Positions 18,048 to 25,410 of a stretch of 64,000 bases of DNA are shown piece after piece. The DNA comes from Dissulfurirhabdus thermomarina (GTDB lineage: Bacteria; Desulfobacterota; Dissulfuribacteria; Dissulfuribacterales; Dissulfurirhabdaceae). A program made the translations under genes and the position numbers. Each line of letters opens with the position of its first letter. Position 1 is the stretch's first letter. The stretch is taken from positions 315,001 to 379,000 of the forward strand of contig NZ_JAATWC010000001.1 of the NCBI RefSeq assembly GCF_012979235.1, read 5' to 3'. Below the pieces are notes generated by a model. The model saw only the letters and a list, made by a program, of their open reading frames with translations. It did no database searches and had not been told where the DNA came from.

Positions 18048-19646
18048 ATGAAGCGCGTTTTGACGGCACTCATGGTGCTTTCGCTGACGGCCTGGTCCGG
18101 CTCCGCCCTGGCGGCCCGGGACGACCAGGTGACGCTGTCGGCGAAGAAGTTGAAGGCCGTGCTCGGAAAGGTGCTGGAACTCCAGCGCCGGGTCAGCGAC
18201 CTCGAGCACGGCAAGGCCCGCGGCGGGCCCTCGGAGGTGGAAAAGTCCGCCGCCATTCCGGAATACGACAAGCTCACCCGCGACATCGAGGAGATCTACG
18301 ACACCCTCGACAAGGTGGAGACCCGCGCCCTGCAGGACAAGGTCAATTTCGGCGTGGAGGTTCGCTCCCGGGTGGACTTCTTCAAGTACGAGGACGTCTG
18401 GACCTACACGGAGCCTGCGGCGAACCCCAACGCCCTCTTCGGTCTCGACCCGGGTGACATGGTGGACCACGTCTACCCGAACACCATCAACAGCGCGCGG
18501 AAGGAGTGGACGGCGGACAACAAGTGGAGCACCCGGGTGCGCCTCAACATGGAGGCCCGGGCCGCCAACAGCCTCACCTTCCACGGTCGGCTCGCGGTTT
18601 ACAAGAACTGGGCCGAGAGCGGCGACATCCAGCGCAACGTCGACTTCTACCGGGCCCACCGGCCCGACGACACCACGGTGAAGCTCGACCGGGCCTACGT
18701 GGACTGGATCGTCCCCGTCCCCTTCCCCCTGGCCGTCACCTTCGGCCGGCATCCCTCCACCGAGGGGCCGCCCATGGAATACCGGGAAAACCTCCCCCGG
18801 CAGGCGACCTACCCCTCCCTGGTCTACGAGGGCGAGACCGACGGCATCGTGGTCACCCTGGGCCTCGAGCGCTACACCGGCCTCGTGAACTCGGGCCTCC
18901 GCCTGGCCTACGGCAAGGGCTACCAGCAGGACGAGTCGGGCTACTCCAACTTCACGGCCTTTGGGTCCCGGGCCAGCGGCATCAAGGACACCAACTTCTG
19001 GGCGGCCTTCTTCGAGACCGAGGTGCCCTACGTGCCCGAGAGCCTCCTGGTGTTGAGCTACATCCACGGAAACGACCTCATCGACAACCCGGCCGGGCCC
19101 CAGGCCAACCTGGGGAACATGGACGTCTACGGCGCCCACCTCCAGATGTCGAACTTCCTCGACACCGGGCTCGACCTCTTCGTCTCGTGGGGGCTCAACA
19201 ACGCCGATCCGAAGAAGCGGGCCGGCCAGTACGCCACGACACAGATGTACTTCATCAACCCGGCCACGGGGCTGCTCACCACCATGCCGGTGGGCCTCCT
19301 CGGCACCCAGGGGAGCAAGTGGGGCTGGGCCATCTACACCGGCTTCCGCTACACCGTCCCGGTGGACGCCCTCAAGCGGCCGAAGATCGGCTTCGAGTTC
19401 AACTACGGAAGCCCCCACTGGTTCTCCTTCACCTGGGGGAGCTCCGATCCCTACAACAAGCTCGCCACCCGGGGCAAGGCCTACGAGGTCTACTACATCC
19501 AGCCCTTCAACCGGTACCTCTTCATCCGGACGGGCTATACCAAGATCAACTACAACTGGAGCTTCAGCGGCTACCACCTCGGCGAGCCCTGGAAGATCGA
19601 CGAGAACCTGTCGAACTTCTACGCCCTCTTGGACGTCCGGTTCTAG
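18048..19646 (+). CDS. extI: DUF3373-type outer-membrane porin, ExtI-like
   Basis: A 532-residue outer-membrane beta-barrel: a signal peptide ending SALAARDD, a short coiled-coil (KLKAVLGKVLELQRRVSDLE, residues about 38-57), then a long run of alternating strands and a terminal Phe (LLDVRF). Conserved-looking pieces are DKVNFGVEVRSRVDFFKYED, FGRHPSTEGPPMEY and YGAHLQMSN. DUF3373 proteins are found with multiheme cytochromes in Desulfobacterota, and ExtI of Geobacter is a porin of this kind, tied to selenite/tellurite reduction. The symbol rests on this resemblance and on the neighbouring Rieske, cyt b and cytochrome genes. A strong terminator follows. Confidence 0.8.
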   Translation: MKRVLTALMVLSLTAWSGSALAARDDQVTLSAKKLKAVLGKVLELQRRVSDLEHGKARGGPSEVEKSAAIPEYDKLTRDIEEIYDTLDKVETRALQDKVNFGVEVRSRVDFFKYEDVWTYTEPAANPNALFGLDPGDMVDHVYPNTINSARKEWTADNKWSTRVRLNMEARAANSLTFHGRLAVYKNWAESGDIQRNVDFYRAHRPDDTTVKLDRAYVDWIVPVPFPLAVTFGRHPSTEGPPMEYRENLPRQATYPSLVYEGETDGIVVTLGLERYTGLVNSGLRLAYGKGYQQDESGYSNFTAFGSRASGIKDTNFWAAFFETEVPYVPESLLVLSYIHGNDLIDNPAGPQANLGNMDVYGAHLQMSNFLDTGLDLFVSWGLNNADPKKRAGQYATTQMYFINPATGLLTTMPVGLLGTQGSKWGWAIYTGFRYTVPVDALKRPKIGFEFNYGSPHWFSFTWGSSDPYNKLATRGKAYEVYYIQPFNRYLFIRTGYTKINYNWSFSGYHLGEPWKIDENLSNFYALLDVRF

Positions 19647-19670
19647 CGGACCGGATACCGCCGGAACGAA

Positions 19671-19696
19671 CCGGGCCCTTCGGGGCCCGGTTTTTT
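19671..19696 (+). terminator. Rho-independent terminator after the DUF3373 porin
   Basis: Perfect 8-bp stem CCGGGCCC (19671-19678) and GGGCCCGG (19683-19690) with a TTCG tetraloop, followed by six T (19691-19696). It lies 25 nt after the stop. Confidence 0.95.
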
Positions 19697-19731
19697 GATG
19701 GCGTCTCGGACATCGCCAAGCGCCGACACTT

Positions 19732-19858
19732 GATGGCCTCGCAAAAAGGCGCGGGCTGCGGCGTTGCTTCGGATGCCCCCGTCATTGCGGCGGGGCTCAA
19801 GTCGGCCTCATTCCTTGACGTCCCCGCGTCTTCATTCGGCGATTCTTGTCGCGCCGTC
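19732..19858 (-). repeat. Dispersed repeat copy B (about 127 bp, inverted ends)
   Basis: Read on the minus strand this copy aligns along its length with the copies at 17357 and 63502: AGAATCGCCGAATG, GTCAAGGAATGAGG, CCGCCGCAATGACG, GCATCCGAAGCAACGCCGCA and TTTTTGCGAGGCCATC occur in the same order and spacing. A further fragment, TTGATGGCGTCTCGG, lies just before it at 19695-19709. It fills the gap between the porin terminator and the end of the cytochrome gene. Confidence 0.82.
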
Positions 19859-20012
19859 CCCGCCGAGGACTTTTCGCGCGGAGTCATCCAGGATGCGCGG
19901 ACCCCGGACGCGCTCGTCACCGTTCATGGCCGGGCCGTTCCGGGCGGATGCCGGGGCAAGGGGAAGACGCCGGTCCCGGGATGGACGGCGCGGCCCCGGC
20001 GTCTTCGGGGGG

Positions 20013-21815
20013 TCAGGGGCGTGCCGCGGCGGGCGCGTGGCGGCAGGGGCGCGGCATGCGCCCGGGGCGCCAGGCCCGCATCACCGGGTCCCGGAGGTCC
20101 CGGTGGCAGGGAAGGCAGAGCCCCACGTCCAGGACGCGGCGGATCTCGTCTCGGCCCAGGGGGCGAAGGTCCGGCCGGGAGGTGTGAACCAGGGCGGTGC
20201 CGTTCGCGTCCACGAAGGCGTCCAGGGGGTGGTCGATCCCGAGGAGGCGGGGCCGGGCGGCCAGGGCGGGGGTGAAGGCCCAGCCCCCGGGCCCCCGGTG
20301 GAGGCTTCCCTCCCCGAGGCCCAGCGCCCGGGGGGTCTGGTGGCAGTCGGGGCAGCTCCGGCCCTTGGGCTGGGTGGTGTGGGGGTCCATCCACGAGACC
20401 GTGAGCCGCACGAAGTCCTTTTCCCATCGGCCCCTGTGATCCAACAGGGAGACAAAGTCCTGTCACCCGGGGACGAGGATCACCACCTCGTCGCCCTTGC
20501 GGCCGAGAGGCGGGCTCTCGTGGCGCATGAAGGAGCGGAATTCGCTCCACCGGCCCGGCGTCTCCCGGGCGGCCACCTTGTCCAGCATGGCCTGGCTCCG
20601 GTCCGCCCGGACGTGGCAGCCGTAGCACTGGGGGACCCAGGTGCTGTGGCAGGCCTGGCAGGAGAGGCGCCGGTGGAGGGGCCCCCGGCAGGCCGCGGGG
20701 TCGGGCGGGTCGAGGGGGTGGAGCTTCCGGTCCCGCCGGCCTTCCAGGAAGAAGGCCGTTCCCTTGGCCACCACGTCCAGCCGGGGCGGCGCCCTCTTGA
20801 CCTGCACCCCGGAAGGGGGGCCGAGGCCCCGCTTCCGGAGGGCGTAGGCCTCGGCCAGGGGGCGGAGGGCCTCGCCTCCGGCGTGGCAGGTGACGCAGCG
20901 GACCTCCAGCTGTTCCTCGAAGTGGACGTGGCGCGTGCCGTCGCCCATGGTTTCGCGCTGGGTGTGGCAGTCCACGCAGGCGAGGCCCTTACGGTGGTGG
21001 ACGTCGTCGGGCATGGACCGGACGTAGCGGCCGTCCTCGAGCTGGTGGGTCCCGAGGTCGCCCGCCTCGTACGGCGTGCCGTAACCCTCCGATTCCATGA
21101 GGCCCTGATACGAGAGGCCGATCCGGCCGCTCCGGTTGTGGCAGCGGACGCAGTTTTCGAGGGGGGCGTCCCGGGTGATCCGGGTATGGGCCCGCTCCCG
21201 GGGTGTGTCCGGTTCGGGCTTCTCCTGGTGGCACGCGGTGCAGCCGCCGCCCTTGGCGGCCAGGAAATCCGGCAGGGAGCCCTTTTCCATCCAGAGGTGG
21301 CAGCTGCCGCAGAGCTTCCGGAAGTAGTCCAGGGCCGGGGAGGTAAGGCCGGAGCGGGCCAGGCCGTGCACGGTGAGGTCCTCGGCCCCCGGTCCGGCGG
21401 ATTCACCCCAGTAGGTGCGAAGTGCGTCGATGATGCCCCGGTTGGTGGCCATGAGGGAGTTTTCGACCCACCGGAGCTGGTTCGGGTGGCAGCCCGCCTG
21501 GCCGCAGGTGCGGGGGCCGAGGCGGAGTTCGCCGGGGTTCTTCACCATACCCCGGTGGGCGCGGGTCTTGTCGCCGGCCAACGGGTCGCCCAGGTGGCAG
21601 GCGGCGCAGCCGAGGACGTCCCTGGCGTGGGCGCCCCCGGGATCCTGCCGGTGGCACCCGAGGCAGAGGTCCACCTGGCCAGCGGTGGTCCGGGTCACCG
21701 TGGGCGGCGGATGGTCCAGGGCCGGGACGCCTGCGGGGGGCGCCGCGGCGGCGGTCGAGAGCCATGCCAGCATCAGGGCGAGGCAGAGGAGGGCCGGGGG
21801 GCGGTTCGGGGGCAT
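20013..21815 (-). CDS. extKL: Multiheme c-type cytochrome with predicted selenocysteine (ExtKL-like)
   Basis: A periplasmic 12-heme cytochrome, 600 codons if the in-frame TGA at 20465-20463 is read as Sec451. The signal peptide ends TAAAAPP. Heme motifs before the TGA: CLGCH, CAACH, CGQAGCH (CX4CH), CGSCH, CTACH, CVRCH, CVDCH, CVTCH, CQACH and CYGCH. After it, in the same frame: CPDCH and CLPCH. The site reads ILVPG-U-QDFVS. A SECIS-like hairpin follows at normal distance, and no ribosome site or good start exists after the TGA, so two genes are unlikely. A nonsense mutation is the alternative. GAAGGAGGACGCC precedes the ATG. It is last in an operon with Rieske and cyt b genes, matching ExtKL-type modules; the name is from memory. 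Confidence 0.78.
20431..20465 (-). promoter_or_regulatory. Candidate SECIS element in the multiheme cytochrome gene
   Basis: After the TGA (20465-20463) come 12 nt, then a 7-bp stem TCCCTGT (20450-20444) with ACAGGGG (20437-20431, one U-G pair) closing a 6-nt loop TGGATC. Loop guanines 21-22 nt after the UGA fit the bacterial SECIS pattern (short upper stem, G near the loop start). It is less canonical than the fdhA element because it lacks GGUCU. Confidence 0.65.
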
Positions 21816-21826
21816 GGCGTCCTCCT

Positions 21827-22642
21827 TCACCGGAGCCAGGCCACGGCGGTGAGCACGAGGTAGCTGGCCCCCCAGAGGCCGAGCAGCCACCAGAGCGGCC
21901 GCCGTGCCCGGGCGAGCGGCATGAGCCCGAGGGCCGCCACGGGGACGGCGGGATAGACGACCCCGGCCGCCAGGGGCGGAAGATGCCGGAGCAGCTCCTG
22001 CACCGCCAGGAAGAACCAGGGCCCGTGGATGAGGTCCGGCGCCGCCCCGGGGGCGTCCATGGGGGCACGGACGAGAGCGGCCGCCGCCCCCGTGACCCCG
22101 AGGATCAGGGCGAGCTCCCTCCGCCCCACCAGGACCCGGCGCGTGTGGTACCAGGTGCCCAGGCCCCAGAGGAGGGCCGTCAGGAGGTAGTGGACCACGT
22201 AGACCCGGTTCAGCCCCTCCAGGGACACGGCGAAGAGGAGCCGGTCCAGGGCCGGCCCCGCCACGGGCACGGCGAGGGCCAGGTGTTCGGCCACGGCCCC
22301 GGCGGCGAGCCCCGTGGCGTCGGCCCGGAGGACGTAGCCGGTAAACAGCGCGAGAACTCCCATGGGCAGCAGCGCGACGAGCAGCCACCATCGCCCGTTG
22401 TGCTGGCGGTCCAGGGTGGCCTCGTCCAGCATCTGCCAGGTGTGGACGAGGAGGAGCAGCACGAAGGCCTGGCTCGAGTAGAAGTGGAGGGCGCGCCAGA
22501 ACCCGCCGAAGGGCAGGAGGGCGTCGATGGCCACGGCGGAGCCGAAGGCATCCGCCGCCTCGTAGTGGTAGGCCACCACGAAGCCCGAGCCGGCCGAGAC
22601 CAGGAGGGCCGCGGTGGCCAGCTCCCCCCACCGCCGGCTCAT
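21827..22642 (-). CDS. extP: b-type cytochrome membrane subunit (ExtP-like)
   Basis: A 271-residue integral membrane protein with about seven hydrophobic segments. Its N-terminal half resembles cytochrome b6: paired histidines lie in LHFYSSQAFVLLLLVHTW and in RVYVVHYLLTALLW...TWYH, placing two hemes b across the membrane. The ATG overlaps the Rieske stop (ATGA) and the gene is followed 11 nt later by the multiheme cytochrome. A Rieske-cyt b-cytochrome c arrangement suggests quinol oxidation with electrons delivered to the periplasmic cytochrome. The C-terminal segments may correspond to a subunit IV-like part. Confidence 0.82.
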   Translation of the reverse strand: MSRRWGELATAALLVSAGSGFVVAYHYEAADAFGSAVAIDALLPFGGFWRALHFYSSQAFVLLLLVHTWQMLDEATLDRQHNGRWWLLVALLPMGVLALFTGYVLRADATGLAAGAVAEHLALAVPVAGPALDRLLFAVSLEGLNRVYVVHYLLTALLWGLGTWYHTRRVLVGRRELALILGVTGAAAALVRAPMDAPGAAPDLIHGPWFFLAVQELLRHLPPLAAGVVYPAVPVAALGLMPLARARRPLWWLLGLWGASYLVLTAVAWLR

Positions 22643-23040
22643 CCGAGCCCCCTGGGGATCACCACCGCGTAGCCGCCGTCCTCGAGGCGCCGGACCCCGA
22701 GCCGGGGCAGGTCCTTCTTGGCCGGCCCCGAGACGTAGCGGCCGTCCCAGGTGAACCGGCTCTGGTGGCAGGGGCAGATGAAGCCGCGCTCCACCGGGTG
22801 GTAGGTGATCCGGCAGCCGAGGTGGGGGCAGCGGCGCGAGACGGCCATCGGCCCGGCCTCGGTCTCGAAGAGGCAGAAGTCGGGCTCGAGGAGGTACTGC
22901 CCGGGCTTGAGCTCCTTCCGGATGCGCACCGTCCGCGGCGGGCGGACCCGGTCGGTGGTGACGAAGGCGGCGAAGGGGTAGAGCCCGAGGACGCCCAGGG
23001 CCCACCCCGCCGCCCGCTTCAGCCAGTCGCGGCGGGTCAC
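22639..23040 (-). CDS. extO: Rieske [2Fe-2S] protein (ExtO-like)
   Basis: About 133 residues: an N-terminal TRRDWLKRAAGWALG segment that looks like a twin-arginine signal/anchor, then a Rieske domain with both cluster motifs, CPHLGC and CPCHQSRF, and the usual FTWDGRYVSGPA and DLPRL loop. It would oxidise quinol together with the cyt b encoded next. I prefer the GTG at 23040, which overlaps the upstream stop (GTGA) like the other junctions here; an ATG at 23055 adds five residues. Neither has a clear ribosome site. Confidence 0.85.
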   Translation of the reverse strand: MTRRDWLKRAAGWALGVLGLYPFAAFVTTDRVRPPRTVRIRKELKPGQYLLEPDFCLFETEAGPMAVSRRCPHLGCRITYHPVERGFICPCHQSRFTWDGRYVSGPAKKDLPRLGVRRLEDGGYAVVIPRGLG

Positions 23041-23258
23041 TTGCGAAGGATCCATAGGAGGAGGGTGAGGAGGGCGCTCAGGAGGAGCGAGGTGGCCAGC
23101 GGGAAGTAGAAGGTGAAATTTCCTTTCCGGATGAGGATGTCCCCGGGCAGGCGGCCGATGAAGGAAAGACGCGAGCCGGCCATGAGGAGGAGCCCCACCA
23201 CCGCCACGGCCGCGCCGAAGAAGAGGAGCAGCCGCCCGATCTCGCCCAGGGGGTTCAC
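23037..23258 (-). CDS. DUF2905 family small membrane protein
   Basis: A 73-residue protein with two hydrophobic segments flanking SRLSFIGRLPGDILIRKGNFTFYFP, the hallmark of DUF2905, followed by LLLSALLTLLLWIL. Function unknown. The GTG start overlaps the queH stop (GTGA) and has GGGAGGG upstream; its own stop overlaps the Rieske start. It is often found as an orphan housekeeping gene, so its place between queH and the redox genes may be incidental. Confidence 0.85.
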   Translation of the reverse strand: MNPLGEIGRLLLFFGAAVAVVGLLLMAGSRLSFIGRLPGDILIRKGNFTFYFPLATSLLLSALLTLLLWILRK

Positions 23259-23845
23259 GCCGCCCTCCCCGCGGCCGGCGCCGCCAGCCGCCGGCGGAGC
23301 CGCTCGGCCCGGGCCGCGTAGCGCTCGCCCTCGCTGAAGAGGCAGCCGCAGTAGGGCTGCCGGTAGATGCCGAGGGCCCTCGCGGCCTCGATGCCCGCGG
23401 CCCAGCCCTCGCGGAAGTCCTCGTAGTGAAAGGCGACCCCCGCCTCTCGGGCCGCCGCCTCGCCCGCGGCCCGGATCTCGGCGTGCCGCTGGTAACGGCT
23501 GTAGAGCAGGGTGGTGCTGAAGGCCGGGAACCCGTGTGCCTTCGCCGCCGCGGCCGCGGCGGAAAGCCGCAGCCGGTAGCAGGCCGGGCACCGCCGGCCG
23601 GGATCGGTCTCCGGCCCCACGGCCTCGAACCACCGGTGCAGGTCGTAGCCCTCCGGAGCCCAGAGGACCGGGAGCCCGAGCCGGTCCGCCACGGTCTCCA
23701 TGGCCTCCACCCGGCGCTCGTACTCGCGGAAGGGGTGGACGTTGGGGTTGAAGAAGTGCCCCGTCACCTCGAAACCCTTGGCCCGTAGGCGTTCCAGCGG
23801 GTAGAGTGTGCAAGGCCCGCAGCACGTGTGAAGGAGGAGCCGCAT
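23255..23845 (-). CDS. queH: Epoxyqueuosine reductase QueH
   Basis: A 196-residue Fe-S enzyme for the last step of queuosine tRNA modification, replacing QueG. The start MRLLLHTCCGPC carries the first cysteine pair; DPGRRCPACYRLRL and YCGCLFSEGERY carry the others. The ATG at 23845 abuts the divergent mutY ATG (23844) within one CATG. No ribosome site is present, but a strong promoter ends 7 nt before the ATG, so the mRNA is probably leaderless. It heads the operon leading into the DUF2905, Rieske, cyt b and cytochrome genes. Confidence 0.92.
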   Translation of the reverse strand: MRLLLHTCCGPCTLYPLERLRAKGFEVTGHFFNPNVHPFREYERRVEAMETVADRLGLPVLWAPEGYDLHRWFEAVGPETDPGRRCPACYRLRLSAAAAAAKAHGFPAFSTTLLYSRYQRHAEIRAAGEAAAREAGVAFHYEDFREGWAAGIEAARALGIYRQPYCGCLFSEGERYAARAERLRRRLAAPAAGRAA

Positions 23846-24992
23846 GGCGGAGATTTTAAGGACCCCGGACGGGGGGGTCAACCTCGCTCGCTGGCGGGCC
23901 GCGGCCCCCGGCGTGGCGGCCCGGCTCGCCGGGTGGTTCGACGGCGCCCGGCGGGACCTCCCCTGGCGCCGCCACCGGACCCCCTGGCGTACCTGGGTCT
24001 CGGAGGTGATGCTCCAACAGACCCAGGTGGCCAAGGTGGTGCCCTACTTCGAGCGGTTCTGCGCGGCCTGGCCGGACGTCGCGGACCTGGCCGCCGCCCC
24101 CCTCGAGCCGGTCCTGAAGGCCTGGGAGGGGCTCGGTTACTACGCCCGGGCCCGGAACCTCCACCGGGCGGCCCGGGTGGTGGCGGAGCGCCACGGCGGC
24201 CGGGTGCCGGACGACCTCGACGCCCTCCTGGCCCTCCCGGGGCTCGGCCCCTACACCGCCCGGGCGGTGCTCAGCCTGGGCTTCGACCGCCCGGTGGCCG
24301 TCGTGGACGGCAACGTGGGCCGGGTGCTGGCGCGGCTGGCCGCCGTGGATCGCCCCCTTCGCCCGGGCGCCGACCCCGAGATCTTCCGCCTGGCCGAGGT
24401 CCTGTTGGACCGCGCCGCCCCCCGCCGCCACAACGAGGCGCTCATGGAGCTCGGGGCCCTGGTGTGTCGGCCGGGCCGGCCCGCGTGCGGCGCCTGCCCC
24501 CTCTCCCCCGTCTGCCTGGCCCGCCGCCGGGGGCGGGCGGCGGACCTCCCCCGCCGCCCGCCCCGGCGGCGCCGGCCGCACCTCCAGGTGACCGCTGCCT
24601 TCATCCGCGACGGCGCCGGCCGCATCCTCATCACCCGCCGGCCCCTCGACGGGATGCTCGGGGGACTCTGGGAATTCCCCGGCGGCAAGCGCGAGCCCGG
24701 GGAGTCGCTCGAGGCGTGCATCCGGCGCGAGATCCGGGAGGAACTCGGGGTCCCGATCCGGGTCCTCGGGCCCCTCGTGACGGTCCGCCACGCCTACACC
24801 CATTTCTCCATAGAGCTCCACGTCTTCCGAGCCGAGATCGCCGCCGGGACGCCGCGCCCCCTCCAGTGCCTGGACCTGGCCTGGGCCGCGCCGGGCGAGC
24901 TGGAGCGTTACGCCTTCTCCGGGGCGGACCGGAAGGTGCTTGCCGCCCTGGCCGCCGGGCAGGGACCGGCGGCCGCCGGCGCATCGAGGTGA
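23844..24992 (+). CDS. mutY: A/G-specific adenine glycosylase
   Basis: A 382-residue DNA repair enzyme removing adenine mispaired with 8-oxoG. The N-terminal helix-hairpin-helix domain shows SEVMLQQTQV (catalytic Glu), LPGLGPYTARAV and VDGNVGRVL (catalytic Asp). The [4Fe-4S] loop is CRPGRPACGACPLSPVC. The C-terminal NUDIX-like domain (GGLWEFPGGKREPGES, REIREELG) reads the oxoG strand and looks intact, even keeping a Nudix box. The ATG at 23844 follows AAGGAGGAGC. It is divergent from and overlaps queH. Confidence 0.95.
   Translation: MAEILRTPDGGVNLARWRAAAPGVAARLAGWFDGARRDLPWRRHRTPWRTWVSEVMLQQTQVAKVVPYFERFCAAWPDVADLAAAPLEPVLKAWEGLGYYARARNLHRAARVVAERHGGRVPDDLDALLALPGLGPYTARAVLSLGFDRPVAVVDGNVGRVLARLAAVDRPLRPGADPEIFRLAEVLLDRAAPRRHNEALMELGALVCRPGRPACGACPLSPVCLARRRGRAADLPRRPPRRRRPHLQVTAAFIRDGAGRILITRRPLDGMLGGLWEFPGGKREPGESLEACIRREIREELGVPIRVLGPLVTVRHAYTHFSIELHVFRAEIAAGTPRPLQCLDLAWAAPGELERYAFSGADRKVLAALAAGQGPAAAGASR
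23853..23881 (-). promoter_or_regulatory. Predicted queH-operon promoter giving a leaderless mRNA
   Basis: TTGACC (23881-23876), 17-nt spacer, TAAAAT (23858-23853), then 7 nt to the A of the queH ATG. It is near consensus and lies inside the first codons of mutY on the other strand. Initiation at the ATG would explain the absent ribosome-binding site. Confidence 0.6.
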
Positions 24993-24996
24993 CGCC

Positions 24997-25266
24997 ATGG
25001 ATCCGAAGCTGTTTCTGACCACCTTCACCGCCGTCTTCCTGGCCGAGCTGGGCGACAAGACCCAGCTGGCCACCGTCGGGTTCGCCGCCGGGTCCGGGGC
25101 CCGGTGGACGGTCTTCGCCGCCGCCTCTTCGGCCCTGGTTCTGAGCACCCTCGTGGGAGTGCTGGTGGGCGGGGCGGCGGGCGAGACGCTCCCCGCCCCG
25201 TTTCTCCGGCGGGGGGCGGGGCTCCTCTTCGTGGGGATCGGGGCCTGGCTCCTTTGGCGGGGCTGA
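24997..25266 (+). CDS. TMEM165/GDT1 (UPF0016) half-length membrane protein
   Basis: An 89-residue membrane protein with three hydrophobic segments and the family signature AELGDKTQLATVGFA. Full-length GDT1 proteins carry this unit twice and transport Mn2+ or Ca2+; single-repeat bacterial forms work as pairs. Only one copy is seen here, so a homodimer or a second copy elsewhere is needed. It starts 4 nt after mutY, with GAGGTGA before the ATG. Confidence 0.88.
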   Translation: MDPKLFLTTFTAVFLAELGDKTQLATVGFAAGSGARWTVFAAASSALVLSTLVGVLVGGAAGETLPAPFLRRGAGLLFVGIGAWLLWRG

Positions 25267-25410
25267 GGGGGCGCCTCCGCCCGGCCTTGTCTTTTCGTGG
25301 GATCTGCCCCATCATTTAAAAAGTCCCGGCCCGGCGCCCGTTTTCAAGGCCGGCCCCCAGGAGGCCGATGAAAGAAGAACGGGGTGTGAGGCCGGGGACG
25401 CGGGGGCGAC

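Noticed and set aside
20013-20444. A separate 143-residue cytochrome gene after the multiheme cytochrome
   Set aside because: Its only start would be a TTG without a ribosome site and without signal peptide; a c-type cytochrome needs export. Readthrough as Sec explains it better.
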